Shown here: positions 38,416-51,189 of the stretch, one piece after another
How positions within the stretch are numbered: position 1 is the stretch's first letter
Layout: each line of letters opens with the position of its first letter
From: Luzula sylvatica
Taxonomy: Eukaryota > Streptophyta > Magnoliopsida > Poales > Juncaceae
Direction of reading: 5' to 3'
Length of the DNA: 64,000 nucleotides
NCBI GenBank assembly: GCA_946800325.1
Contig: OX326956.1
Coordinates: 19,806,667-19,870,666 of the forward strand
Translations under genes and position numbers: made by a program
The notes under the pieces: generated by a model
Told to the model about the DNA's origin: nothing
Seen by the model: only the letters and a program-made list of their open reading frames with translations
Database searches by the model: none

Positions 38416-38818
38416 ATTTTGTATTCATTTTTTCTGACTAATTTCAACTGGTTTGCTGATTGATATATATCATTAGCCCAGTTAATTTATGAATTTCTCC
38501 TTTTGAAGAGAACTACCAACATTTGACCAGTTATTTGCATGGCCAAATTCATTTCCTACTGGCTTAAATTTCATTAAAAAGGACAAATATTGGTCTCCAA
38601 TTTTGCATCTCCCCTTGATAAAATAAAAATACTTGGTTCCATTTTTTTCACCTGAAGCCATCGAATTCATGAACAAAAAATTGTTACGTAATGTAAATAT
38701 CCAATCATAAATATACCCGCACATGTTTAACAATACAATAGAATGGTCAATCAATTTATTTGTATAATTTTGTACCCACAAATAATCACTTACAAACTAA
38801 TTAACGTATCTTATATCA

Positions 38819-38861
38819 CGCGCACACACACGCACGCGCACGCGCACACGCGCACACACGG
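38819..38861. repeat. alternating CG/CA tract, Z-DNA-prone
   Basis: Strictly alternating purine/pyrimidine made of GC, AC and CG steps (GCGCACACACACGCACGCGC...). It is the only GC-rich simple repeat in the area and lies about 110 bp beyond the peroxidase stop codon at 38975. Confidence 0.85.
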
Positions 38862-38974
38862 AACATAGTTACTAAAGTACTTCCTGAGACAAGGAAGACC
38901 AACAAATGATTTAACCTATTTCTTTAGTATACTTTTTTTTCAATAAATCAATAAGAACAAGTCAAGTCCTTCGG

Positions 38975-40609
38975 TTAATTGACAACGTTGCACCAGGTTC
39001 TGATCTCGCCATTGGTACCGGTCAGAACGCCGATATTACCCATTTTCACCATCGCAGCTGCAAATTTGGTCATGAACGTAGCAGAATTTTGTGAATAACT
39101 CTGCACAAGTTGTAAAGTTGTACTACTCGATGTCAAAGTCTGATCAGAAGTAAAGAGCCCATTGTTCGCCAATAAATCCTTGTAATAGTTCACATCGAAT
39201 GTGCTATTGGTTATTGGATCATTCGACACGGTCGTGTTCGGGTTCGAGTTAGACTGAGGACATTGTTGTTTTAGGCTTGCCGCTAGAGTCGAGTTCATTG
39301 TCGGGTCCGTTTGCGTCGTCGAGTTGAAGTTGTACAACCTGTCCGTGAACGAACTACAATGTGCTCGTCCCAATGTGTGTGCTCCTGTCATAATGAATAC
39401 ATGTTTTTTGGTAAACTCTTACTTACTAAATCAAGAAATAATTCAATATATATGAGTATTGTTAGACCAATTACCAGATAAGGTGACCAAGTCGTCTACG
39501 TTGAGTCCTTTGTTGTCGAACATGGTGATGAGCTGGCTCAGTTGCCCAAATGGGGGCGGGAGATTCGAAAGAGCTTCCGATGCCGTTGATACCCTCCCGT
39601 CTCTTCTTCCCGCATATACAGCATAGTTGGGGCCTCCAGTCTATATTTCCAAAAAAATATGAAATACAAGAAATCAATCAACAATGAAGCATAATCAAAT
39701 ATAAAATACATAAAAAGCTTGCTAGTAAAAGAAACCTAATGTAATTTCACATATTTCCAAGGTTTAATAAACAAGTTATGAGAGTTGACTTCTATAGTTC
39801 TATCACATGCATGAAATTATGAACACCATGTATCTTTTGTGACAAAAGATCTATATCTAACAAGTTCTCAAGTTTCTAAATATTCCTGACATATCACTGC
39901 ACAGAAATCAACATCTGCGAGCGGCACATAGAAACCGAATTCGCTCTGATTAATTCGGCTTACGAGCTCCCATGAGTTTCGAAGCATTAATGCTTGCTAA
40001 TTATGAATATATATAGTCAAACTAATCAAATTTGTAACGTGCATATAAATGACCGTTGTTATTGGAATTATGCAAAATATAGTTTAAAAAACCTGAATAG
40101 TAAATAGTACTATTAAGAACAGAATTAATTACCAGTGCCACGCTGTCTCTAGCTGCGAATGCGAGTATATCTGCACATGAAACGATTCCTTTACAAACTT
40201 GCTCTATCTGCCATTTCGCATTCCAAATCACGTCGTAACCACGTAAGCTTAGGTTTGGTATCGCGTCCATCTCCGCTTGATTCCATGGATAAGATGCGAG
40301 TAAAATCGAAGCGTCGCACCCCTTCAAAATTACAACATTTCAATTTTAGTACACATTCAAGAAATTCACAAAATACATGATGAAAATAGTGGATGAAATG
40401 CGTACCCTAACGAAACAGTCGTGAAAATGCAGCCGAAGAAGTCCAGCAGCAATGCCAGGATCAGAATCTATGTAACTGCTAGCCACGTTTCGTACGATAG
40501 TCTCGGCTTGAGAGCAATTTACGTCGTAGAATCCAACTTGCAACTGAGCCTCGAGATTGTAGGCGAGTGCAAATAGACACAAAGATAGCAATACTGATTG
40601 AGCTCTCAT
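38975..40609 (-). CDS. class III peroxidase (secretory), four exons
   Basis: Paralogue of the gene at 19159-22122, same role and fold. Exons on the minus strand: 40609-40406, 40321-40133, 39640-39475, 39384-38975; introns 84, 492 and 90 bp. Exons 2 and 3 have exactly the same lengths as in the paralogue. Product 322 aa; signal peptide cleaved after NLEA, giving QLQVGFYDVNCS. Arg59 and His63 in RLHFHDCF are the distal pair, His189 in SGAHTLG is proximal, GRRDG is present. Exon 4 has several NST/NTT glycosylation sequons. Unusual residues: GCDASILLASYP and VIWNAK, where relatives mostly have LLDS and VID. The catalytic set is complete, so it is probably active. Confidence 0.95.
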
Positions 40610-40673
40610 TGTGATGTTGTAATAAGGTTTGAATTGGAGGAGATGAATGAGAAAGGTGATGGTACTCGACCTG

Positions 40674-40681
40674 TATTTATA
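40674..40681 (-). promoter_or_regulatory. TATA box of the peroxidase at 38975-40609
   Basis: TATAAATA on the minus strand, 65 bp upstream of the start codon. Confidence 0.7.
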
Positions 40682-40689
40682 GAGAGTGG

Positions 40690-42634
40690 AGAAGGTAAAT
40701 TGGTACCGTGGTACCGGTATTTAGCTTTTTGTGAAAGGAAGAAGAAGAATGGTGGTAAAGAAAAATAATGCGGTAGCATGTGAGGGGAGGCAACGAGCTA
40801 AGAAACAAAATTAAGATTTTACGGTGAGCTTTGGAACGTGCAAACTTCTGTAGTCGTGCCGCGTATTAAGATATTAATTATTGAGGTTTAATGGGTGATT
40901 AAGAAAATTAATTAAATTAATTGTATGGTGGGATGAAAATGGTGACACCAAAAGGACCAAGTGAGCTGGCACATGTACTGATATGTAGAAGAAAATTTGA
41001 ATAAAATTTTTGAAATTTTATAATGTCATTTAACTAATCATTTATTCCCACTGGCCAGACAAAAAAAGTACATTGTTATGTTCTCAAATTATGTATAATA
41101 TTTATTATATGAAATGATCTGTCTTATTATTCGTATATACTATTTGTTAATTGTTATCTCTATATGTGTGAATGATGATAAATTAATATTCAAGTGGATG
41201 GTTGTGATAAAATATCTTATTGTAATAAATAATAATATATATTTTTTTAAGAAATTTGTGTGACATAAAAATTCACGAGTAAGATTGCATGCCGGTGTTG
41301 TGCATGCCAGTCTTCAAATAAAGTACACAGATGACTCAGTAATCTTTTTTTACGGATTTTTACAACATAACTAAAAATCAAATTAAGATAAACTATAAAT
41401 CACGATAAACTAATATAAATGTCACTATTACACGACTAATTAGTGTTTGGACAAAAATGATTTAATTCTTTCCATTCTGAGGACTCGCGGAACTATTTTG
41501 AATGTATCGTAATTTTTTTTATGTAAAATAATGTGTTAAACTACTTCAACAATTCTACATGTAAGTTTGTCACCATTTGTTGTTCATATAGGAGCATATT
41601 TAACTCATGCGAGCTCCATAGCAAGAAATTAGATGTTTTGTCAATGAATTCCTCACGTAAGTTGCTTTGAATCGATAAATCAATCATTTGGAAGTTGCTT
41701 TGAATGGATAAATCAAATTGTTTTAAATAGATAAATTCTAAACCTCTCATACCTACAGATTGGTGTATCTAATATTAATCCTTGCATAACTACATTTTGC
41801 GTTGTGTGATCAGGACATCTTATTAGTAAGTTCGTTGGATTCTGAAATATTTGATATAGTAGTTTATTACTCAAATAAACATATTGAAATTTCAATGTAA
41901 GACTCTTTGCACATTTTTTTTTTTCCTTTTTCAAGGAGCTTTTGGATTATTGGAGTTATCGTGTTAGTAGCTTCGGATTCATCTTTCTAATCGCACATCT
42001 TTGATTCATAAATAATTTTCTTTATTGAATTTTTTATCGACTATACAATTTGCCATTCTCACGAAGTTGAACAAATATTCGACGAACCAAATGAACTTTG
42101 AATTTTTCATTGATTTTTTTTCCAACGTGGCACATTAACGACTTTGATCAACTCTTTTTGAGTCATCAATTGATTGTAAAGGTGTTGAAGATCTTGTATT
42201 TACGAAACAATTTACGAAACAAAATATTACAATGATACTCGGAAAGCTACCATTTATTTTCTTCATGGATGAGATATCCATTATAGAGAGGAATAATCAT
42301 AACAAGAAAATTTGGAAAGAAAAAAAGAGAAGTTAGGAAAAAAAATCTCATTTAATAAAAAAGAAAATTGTAAAGTTCATAAGTTCGACATGGTATACAA
42401 ATGCTTACATGTTTGAGAAGACATTTTTCTCATTTAAAGAAAATAGAGACTTCTGATGATTTTTATACATTCAAGTCAATTTAAATATGGAATTATTTCC
42501 CTAAACAATTAACCTTTTATTATCATATTAAACTAAAACTTATTTTATTTCGTCAAATTTGCTAGATATCTAAATTGTTTTCTGCTTTTATTTTTCCTAC
42601 TTAGTTTGCCTTCTTACTTCGATAGTTTTTTTCT
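40690..42634. other. intergenic, no gene seen
   Basis: AT-rich. Around 41640-41725 the words AGTTGCTTTGAAT(C/G)GATAAATCAA repeat, which produces the two short overlapping minus-strand frames there; they match no family I know. Confidence 0.5.
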
Positions 42635-42843
42635 GGGAAAATATATGGAGCCCCAATAACTCAATAAAACATCATTGATACGTCAATCGAAGATACTTAA
42701 TTAGATTAATTAGTCTCTTTAATTGAATTAATTAAACTAAACATTGATTTGGAAATTAATCAATCCAATCAACTCATTAAATCAGCCTCGGTTGATGCAT
42801 CAATGCTATATATTAAGGATGTGGGAACTCCATATCTAACCCC
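42635..42843. mobile_element. MITE, relative of the element at 38129
   Basis: GGGAAAATATATGGAGCCCC at the left and the inverse of GGGAACTCCATATCTAACCCC at the right pair imperfectly; ATTGATACGTCAATCG and CGGTTGATGCATCAAT are inner inverted words. Both flanks are T-rich (GTTTTTTT), a possible duplication. Confidence 0.6.
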
Positions 42844-44834
42844 GTTTTTTTATGTTAACTTCTTACTTTGATAGTAAAATTAAGTTCTTCATCAGGGGGT
42901 GCACATTATGGGGTTGTTTAATTAAAAAACTTGTGCACTATTTTTTATTTTATTTTTACATAAACTAGTGCACTAAGATATTATTCATTGGTTCGAGTTA
43001 TTTAATTAAAATCCAGCTGTACTAAGAGGAGAAGTGTGTTTACAGACTACCATTTTTTTAATTCGTTCTGTTTGTTCCTAGATATAAACCTATTTAATCA
43101 GAAAGCAGCCAAATTTTAAAATTTGGGACAAATTTCAAATTCCCAAACCAAACTGTGTGAGCAACAAGAGGGGTTTGGATAGTGACGAAGAAATTAAATT
43201 TTAGTGCATTATTAAGGAGTAGTGCAATATTATTAAATTTTAATACTGGTACCTACCTTTGAAAAATTAAATGTGAAAACTTCTTGAAATCATGCCATGT
43301 GAAATTAAGTTGGTAGTAAATATATAAAAGCCATGGTGATGGTATATTTGCAAGAATGTTGGTTGTCAATGAGCTTTAATTTCAACACGTCATTAATTTT
43401 CAGTTCATTGTTTTTCAATGATATTTAATAGTTTCTTTTGGGATAATTTAACTGGTAATTGCATAAATTACGCAAAAAAGTTATTATAAAGCCGGATCTT
43501 TTTTCCTTTATTTTTCTTTTGAATTTTGGGATGAAAAACCGGAATTTCTTTTGCTTTTTGTTCTCTTATAATGGCTTTTCAAGTAATTTATGCAACTTAC
43601 GAAATGACTATTTTTGTAAGAAATTAGCTTCAAGTACGTAAATTATTCTTTGTTTTGGGTTAAATGGAAAGTAAGTGGGAGATATTTTCCGGAATAAACG
43701 CAACCAAAATTAAATTACAAATTCCAAGAACATGCCACGAAACTCTGTTGAAAACAAAATAATACTAATTAAATTAAATTTTAACTCACCATTATGATGA
43801 GAAACTACAAACATGGTTCAATTGAGGTAACATGCGCCGCTAATTATGAATTACAAGAATTTAATGGATAGCCAATTTGTAAAGATTATAAATTTAAACT
43901 AACATCACCCATCCACATGAATCCAAACACTATTTTTTAATATTTTCTTGTAATGCATAACAATAACAATCACAATCATTTTAACAGTAAAACCATAATT
44001 GATTTTTTATGACTATTTTTATTTGTATATTTTATATATCGATTTGATCATTTTTAGAAACTTGTGTTATCTTGTATTAATGTTATTGACTATTATTATT
44101 TATTATTTTCATGATAATCAATTATATTTATTTGTTTATCATTTCAAATTATGTTACATCATCAAATGAAAGATAAAAAATGTATAGATCAAAATTAATA
44201 AATTATAATATAATATTGTAAAATATATATCAAATATTATTAATATTTTCAAACTATAATTTATTTCACATCATATTGCATTTTTTAAAATTATTTGTGT
44301 ATTTTTAAAAGTTTTGACATGATTTTTTTTAATAATAATAAAAAAAATTTTACATATTTAAATACAAATACCTTAAAAGTATTATTGTTCTTATTAAAAT
44401 AATAATTTTAATCCCTTGGGATTAAATAATATGTATTTTTCGTTAAATATATATGTAAAATATATATTAGTAAAATAATAATTTTAATCCCTTGAGATTA
44501 AATAATATGTATTTTTCGTTAAATATATATGTAAAATATTTTGTAATTGTTTTCTCTATTAAGTATGGTATCATGTATAATTTTTGTTGTGTTTTGTATT
44601 TAATAAAAAAAGTCGCTGCAATGCCAAAATTATTTGAATTTCAGATTGTGATGTGTGTTAAAATTTGAACTATTGATTAGATTAATTATTAATTTTTCTA
44701 ATTATGATTAGATTAATTATTAATTTTTCTAATTATAATTTTGCATGGATATTTATGTGTCGAATTTTATACCCAACTTTAATCATTTTTATTAGCTCAC
44801 GCGATCTTAATAACTAATAACGTGGGTCCCTGCA
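42844..44834. other. intergenic with two short tandem duplications
   Basis: A 76-bp-period duplication (44395-44462 and 44471-44538, TTAATCCCTTG(G/A)GATTAAATA core) and a 31-bp-period one (about 44674-44735, GATTAGATTAATTATTAATT). No gene seen. Confidence 0.6.
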
Positions 44835-44839
44835 CTTCG

Positions 44840-45760
44840 TGTTAGGATCGTCGCCACAAACAAACACACAAGAACAACACACAGCCACAAGTATTTTTTA
44901 CGTGGAAACTCCGAAGGAAAAAAACCATGGCCGCCGGCGCTAAAACTTTTTTACTATACTGGAGAAAGAGAGAATACAATTGTTGGTACTTGTTGGATTA
45001 AATAAAACTCTAGTCTAGCCCTCTATTTATAGCTAAACTGCTATCCAATACAAGGAAATAATACAAGAAAATAATCATTGTCTTAATTATCATTCAATCA
45101 TGGCAATAAGAATATATGAAAAATTTTCCTATGTCCTCAAGGTTTCCTTTTCCAATTTTCTAATTCTTCGGATTTTCAAAAGTCTCTATACCATAACAAT
45201 ATCTCACTTGGAGACTTTTGCACCAATCTTCTTTTCTCCCGTGATACCTTCCGGGCTTGTCTCGAATAGCGCCTCTTATAGGTCATTCTGGCATATCAAC
45301 GCTTCTACTTGAATCTTCCAGTACCCGAAGTCTCGCCCATCGAACCGGCATACCGAAACCTTGTTCTCGTCCATCTCTCGTCTGTTCGAACTTTAACCTT
45401 CGCTCTGATACCACTTGTTAGGATCGTCGCCGCAAACAAACACACAAGAACAACACACAGACACAAGTATTTTTTACGTGAAAACTCCGAAGGAAAAAAT
45501 CACGGCCGCCGACGCTCAAACTATTTTACTATACTGGAGAAAGAGAGAATACAATTGTTGGTACTTGTTGGAATTAATAAAACTCTAGCCAAGCCCCCTA
45601 TTTATAGCTAAACTCCTGTCCAATACAAGAAAATAGTCATTGCCTTAATTATCATTCAATCATGGCAATAATAATGTATGGAGAACTTTCCTATCTCCTC
45701 AAGGTTTCCTTTTCCAATTTCCTAATTCCTCGGATTTCCAAAAGTCTCCATACCATAACA
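44840..45760 (-). mobile_element. TRIM (terminal-repeat retrotransposon in miniature), complete
   Basis: Two direct LTRs (44840-45198 and 45416-45760) surround a 217-bp internal region without coding capacity. The 5-bp duplication CTTCG flanks the element (44835-44839, 45761-45765). The minus-strand LTR runs TGTTATGG...CCTAACA. The primer-binding site TGGTATCAGAGC (45402-45413) and a purine-rich CCAAGTGAGATAT next to the other LTR fix the orientation. It would depend on proteins from other elements. The LTRs differ by some substitutions and about 14 bp of indel, so it is not recent. Confidence 0.9.
45402..45413 (-). other. TRIM primer-binding site (initiator tRNA-Met)
   Basis: TGGTATCAGAGC on the minus strand, two bases inside the LTR. 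Confidence 0.9.
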
Positions 45761-45765
45761 CTTCG

Positions 45766-46866
45766 ATAAATCAAATTGGCCCGTTTAATATCAAGTTACT
45801 ATGTTTAAATGTGAAAACAAATAGAAAATGAAATATATATATTATAACTTAAACACAATATGTCCAGCCTTATTTTAGTCTAAAATTAATCCGAATCTAA
45901 TTTCGGCTCAATTTAAAAATGAACTCATTTCTAAAGACACGAACACGGACCCGTCTATATCGACTCCAACTACTAAGCTCGCATGTAATAAGTTAAGCCA
46001 CCCTCCCCACATTCCTTACTGATTCTTGAAAAATATGATTACATTGTTCTTTCCATACGTGGAAAATGAAAGCCATTGTTATTTCTTGTAATTCAGTTTC
46101 TGCGAAATGGACTGGTAATTGTTCAAGTACGGATGCTAAGTTTGTTAAGTGTGTGATCGGGTATTTTTGGTTGATGAAGGATCATATTTCAAATCCATTT
46201 CCCTTTATGTCCTGTGTCCAAAGTTAATATTTTCCGTTACAAAGATAATCATCCAAAAATCTTAATTGTTAACCGTGATTTAAGCTTCCATATATTATTC
46301 ATGTCAGATAGTGAGTATTATCCCTTAATTTGCTAGTTATACATGTTTTTAACCGTGAATTATTCTTTCGATTGTTCATATAAACGTAAACTACCACGTT
46401 CATATAAGTTGGAGATCGAATATACCTTGACCTATTTCTTTTTCTTTGAGGGGGAATAAAAACCCTGACCTATTTATTTATTGATTTAATTTGGGTTCAC
46501 TAGCCGATTAGCAGCACATAGAAATTAATTGGTCGTTGATTAACTTGCCAGCATACTTGATAAAATATAATTGTTGCGAGGTGTTATACGAGGAAATACG
46601 AAAGATAAAGTAACATATATTATATATACCTAACAATTTTATGTTAACATGGCGAGTTGACCATTTTAGAATAATCGTATATACTCCTTCAAAATTAGTA
46701 TAATTCTGCATTTAACTTGGAACTGACTTGTATAGTTGTATGTATTATAGTATGGTGTGCAGTATAAATGAACTTTGCGGCAACGCGGTATCAGCAGCAT
46801 TAAAAGTCTATTTCTTCTAATGAAAGAAGAATATGATTATTCGAAACTAAATTTGAATTCAAACGA
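45766..46866. other. intergenic, no gene seen
   Basis: Nothing recognisable; 46020-46230 is slightly gene-like in composition but has no supported frame. Confidence 0.45.
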
Positions 46867-46959
46867 GTGTATGATTTACTTAAACTAAATTGTACTTTTG
46901 GTATGACAATGCCAGCTATAAACAAAGATAAACTCTATGCTAAACTTTATTTTATTGAG

Positions 46960-47240
46960 TTGAATATGATTGTTCAAATAAAAAAAAATGAGTTTATTTG
47001 TTTATCAGGAAAGGAATTCAAGGTTTTTATCAGGAAACTGGAAAGGACTTCTAGGTTTTGTCATGAAGATAATTATATAAGAGTTGAGAGAATTAATTTT
47101 ATATGTATCTTTTCATTTGTTTATGTTTTATTTTCATGTTTAAGGGGTTTTTAACACTTCTATAGAGGATGTAATGACTGATCTTAAAAAATTTAGTTAA
47201 GCAATAGAAGTGGGACTTGTGAGCCCACTCTATTTTTATC
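46960..47240 (+). mobile_element. LINE 3' remnant related to the complete LINE
   Basis: ATAGAAGTGGGACTTGTGAG plus CCCACTCTATTTTTATCAA near 47205-47240 matches the last 40 bp of the LINE at 26942-34312, and CTTCTATAG about 45 bp before it also matches. The hairpin GTGGG/CCCAC (47210-47214, 47224-47228) is kept. The upstream limit is unclear; the 95-codon frame at 46867-47154 is not recognisable as ORF2. Confidence 0.6.
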
Positions 47241-47642
47241 AACAAAGAAAAAGAGTAGTTATATAAATTTGGGTCAATGAACCAATAACCTAGTTGGTTC
47301 AGTATGAGACACAAAAAATTATAAATTGTGAAAGATTGTGGGTTCAATCATCGTTGACATCAATAGATAAAGGACATATGAACCTTTTTCATTTATTATA
47401 AAAAAAGATGTATTTTCAGCATGTCATTGATTGTAAAAGGACAGATAATTAGTTGAAAATAAGTCTGAAATTCTTTTAATTTGAATAGTTTAGATTTAAT
47501 CTATTATTTGAGTTTTAAAAAAAAAAATATGTGATACAAGCATCATAACTTAACCTCGTAACTTAAAAAAAAATACGAAAAAGAAGAATAAAGGAGTTGG
47601 TTGGTTAAGTGTTTGATACAATAAAATCTTATATTGAAGAGA

Positions 47643-47690
47643 TTTTTTTTGGAAATAAAACAAGGAGCACGAAACGTGCTCTTTTAAGCT
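47643..47690 (-). mobile_element. LINE-type 3' terminus: hairpin plus A tail
   Basis: Minus strand: GAGCACG, loop TTT, CGTGCTC (47665-47681), 14 bases, then eight A. The layout equals that of the LINE at 60332. It may be the tail of the ORF2 remnant at 48385-48560 or of a separate copy. Confidence 0.5.
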
Positions 47691-48384
47691 CAGTTGTATT
47701 AATGGGGTAAAGCATACAATTACAAGACCTTACATAATTTTAGAAGTAAATTAAACTAATAAACTATCTAATCTAGCTTTGCTAAGCTCCAGCTATGAAC
47801 CAAATTCATAATTTATCCACGAGGAGAATTGGAGTTTTCTTTCCATGGTTGATGATTCTATTGTTTCATTCCCTCCATATTGACCATATATAAGCCGTTC
47901 ATTTTTTTTTTACGTCTACCGTGTCCTTCTTGACCGTGCGTTCATTCGTATTGCTTCCGAAATTTACCTTCCGAAAATTCGTTTTTCACTCATTTCAGCA
48001 CATCCAGCTTAGTATTTCATCTAATCAAAACCCGTGAATTCTCGACCTAGTCGTTGTACCGAATTGGAAGCATCTATATACTGGAAGAGAAGTTCTCAAA
48101 ATTTCGGTGTCGGTGGGGATTGTGGTTTGGGGTGGGATTTGGGGTTAGGAGCCTACGGGGAGGGGATGGACTGAGATGTGGTAGAACGCAGAAGTCTTGG
48201 AAACGGTCGGTTCAAGAGAAACTTGGATTCGGTTAAAACTCGGGTCCAGAAATGAACCAGTTTAGATTCCAAGGCTTTTCATATATAAGGTGAAAAGATA
48301 TTTACATGGTTAATCATAAAATGGAAAAGGAAAAATAAGAACAGAATTAGATTCCTAATTGTTATAGCTATGAAGGTGCCCTCG

Positions 48385-48560
48385 GTCATTACATTGTTAG
48401 GGTACACCAGCAAGCCGCTTCTTCTAGTGCTTTGATGGCGAGGCGGTTTTGTCTTTGATTGAAAGATTTGACTGTTTCTTTCTTTCCAGATCCTCCCAAT
48501 TAATCGCCATCCACAGTGAGTTCCAAACTTTGCAGTCTTCTTTTGGTATCTTTTTCGTAT
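48385..48560 (-). pseudogene. LINE ORF2 C-terminal remnant
   Basis: Minus strand: RIWKERNSQIFQSKTKPP in one frame and AIKALEEAACWCTLTM in the next, equivalent to TWKERNAQIF and NKALEELELWRTIT at the ORF2 end of the LINE at 51190-53322. A frameshift separates the two pieces. Confidence 0.6.
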
Positions 48561-48689
48561 GTAGTTCCCATGATTCAAAGAATTTATGAGTTCGAGTTTC
48601 ATCGGTATCAAATAAAAAAAATAAAATTCTATAATAACCACGATTCGTGATTTATGATTTCTTAAAAAAAACTGCCGGATACTCATGAT

Positions 48690-49824
48690 TAATCATTCGG
48701 AGTGGACAAGGGCGCCAGGCCAACTTCTCATCATAATATATTATGGGAAATTTTACTTTGCTCCCGCAACTTCTCTCTCCTACCCTTTATACGTATTTCG
48801 AGAAGGATTAGTGGAGATAATTAGCAACCCAATTAACACACAAAAATGAATTAACTGTTAATTTCAACGTACCAATAAATGTACACACTAATTAATCATT
48901 AATTCATTTTTACATATAAATTTAGTATTAATTGAGTTACTAATTAATTTCACTAACCATTGTCGAAATAAGCATAAAAGATGAAAGAGGATTTGTGGGG
49001 GCATTGTAAATGCCCTTAAATAATATATATTAAATATTAAATTGCTATTACTATATATTATATATTATTATATATTATGAATTAATTGAACTACCAAATA
49101 TTAGGTGAAAAGTTGACCTCGGATTTTATTTGAGTTATTCTGAGCTAGGCAGCTAGCCGGACCTAAATCAACCTCGACTAAATATGTTTAAAAACTTACT
49201 CGGCTCGATTAAGTATTGGAATTTGGAGGTAATATTGAGCGAGTTGTTATCGAGTTATACTCGAGTCAAACACGAACAAGTTTCAAGTCACCAACTAAAT
49301 TTGCAACTATGTCTATCATAGAAGCACCTATAAAACAAAAGTTTTAAAATAACAAAAACGAAAATGTTCATGAAGATTTGTTGAAAAATAAAAATGGCGT
49401 GTTATCCCTTCAAATTATATGGACCAACCTTCTACAATTATTTTGTCATCTGAAGTCTAAACAACATCAATAAAAAAATAAAAAATATAATTAAACTTGA
49501 GCATATCTTGTACACCCTTCCTATCAAAACATTTGAATACTCCTCTCTCGAATTTAAAAACATTTTTTTTGCCAAATTGGACTAGATAAATCAAGATTGG
49601 CATAACAACTAAATCTAAGATAGATTGAACTCAATAGTGAAAATCAAACCCTGATACAATTTTTTTTTATGTATGCATGCATGTTTCATAAAAAATAAAA
49701 TGAAAAAGAAAAACTAGCTAATCTATCTTCAAAATAATAAAAATTTATAAAACTTGGAGCAATTAAACACCAAATTCTTGGCAAGCCCTGGTGTGGTAAA
49801 ATTATCTCTTTCTTCGAGGAGTCA

Positions 49825-49871
<47 letters not shown>

Positions 49872-50510
49872 GAGTTCAAATTTCAAAAAAGAATATAACC
49901 GAATTGCATGTTCATACCCAAAACTCAAGGTACGCAGTTGTTAGGTTATCTTAAAAAAAACTATATATATACCATACGGATGTTGCTTAATTTTTATTTT
50001 ATACGAGTTCTTCTAAGATTCGACCAATTTTTTAATATTCAAACTTGCTTCAAAGTTATAATATATAATGTTTAATAGTAGCTAGAAGTATCAAACTTGT
50101 CCAAGTTCGAACTAGTCTTGGTTTTACTCTTTAAATTCACGCAGCTTAGTAGGCATCTATTTAATGTTAATTAAGTATTAGTTGGATGGAAATGGAATGG
50201 AAGCTTAAAGCTAATAAAAATATTATTTCTCTAGTGTTTCATAAGGATACGCATTACTTGGATGAAAATGCAAGTTTAAATCTAAGAAAAACGTAATTGA
50301 AGGGATAGATGTGCTGTTAGCCGCGTAGGTTAATTATGATTGCAACTTAATCATGCAATGTCTTTTGTATTTAAATTACTATATCATCTTAAATATGTTG
50401 TGTTAATTTTGCAAACTAAGAATGCTATCAAAATTTTGTTTTTTTTTTCTTAAATTTGGAGAGAATTTTCACACATCTCTTCCAAATAATATATTAATAT
50501 AATCATGATA
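48690..50510. other. intergenic, no gene seen
   Basis: AT-rich, with a (TA)n tract at 49828-49869. Confidence 0.5.
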
Positions 50511-51189
50511 TTTACCGTGGTTATGAATGTCGGAATCAGACTCAGACTCGGACTCGGACTTGGCCAGCCAAACCGACTCGGGACTCGCCAGACTCGGAAA
50601 AGAAAATCAAATTGTTGATAATAAAATGAAAAAATATCAAAAAATATTTCCAAAATTAATAAATATTATAAGAACAAATTCAACTAATAAAACACCGGCC
50701 GAAATTTTATTACAATATACACTATTAGACACTATTACGATACTTCTATTCGGAGACTCGCCCGGCGATAAACTCGTTCGAATTAGTTAAAAAAAGTTTA
50801 GCTATATATGTTACATACACATAAATTGAAATAATTTAATCATGGTACTAGTTCCAAAAGTCGAAATCGGGATTGCAGATTATATTTAGGACAAAATGAT
50901 TGAAAAAATAAATAAATAAACTGAAAATAAATTATTTGTGTAAAAAATGTAAAATTTAATGATATAATAATGTATAAATATATATTGTATTTATATGTGT
51001 GTTTTGTTTTTATTTAATAAAACAAATTAATGCATATAAAACAATATATCTATAAGTTTTTTTAAATAGGATTATTTTATTAATATAATATTTATAAATA
51101 TATTATTTTATTAATAAATACATTACAATCTTGTTATTCTTAGAATTTGGATAAAAATGTTGGGTAAAGTAACAATTTACTCTTAAAGT

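Noticed and set aside
48054..48236. G-rich open frame
   Set aside because: Short, no homology recognised, no start or splice context.
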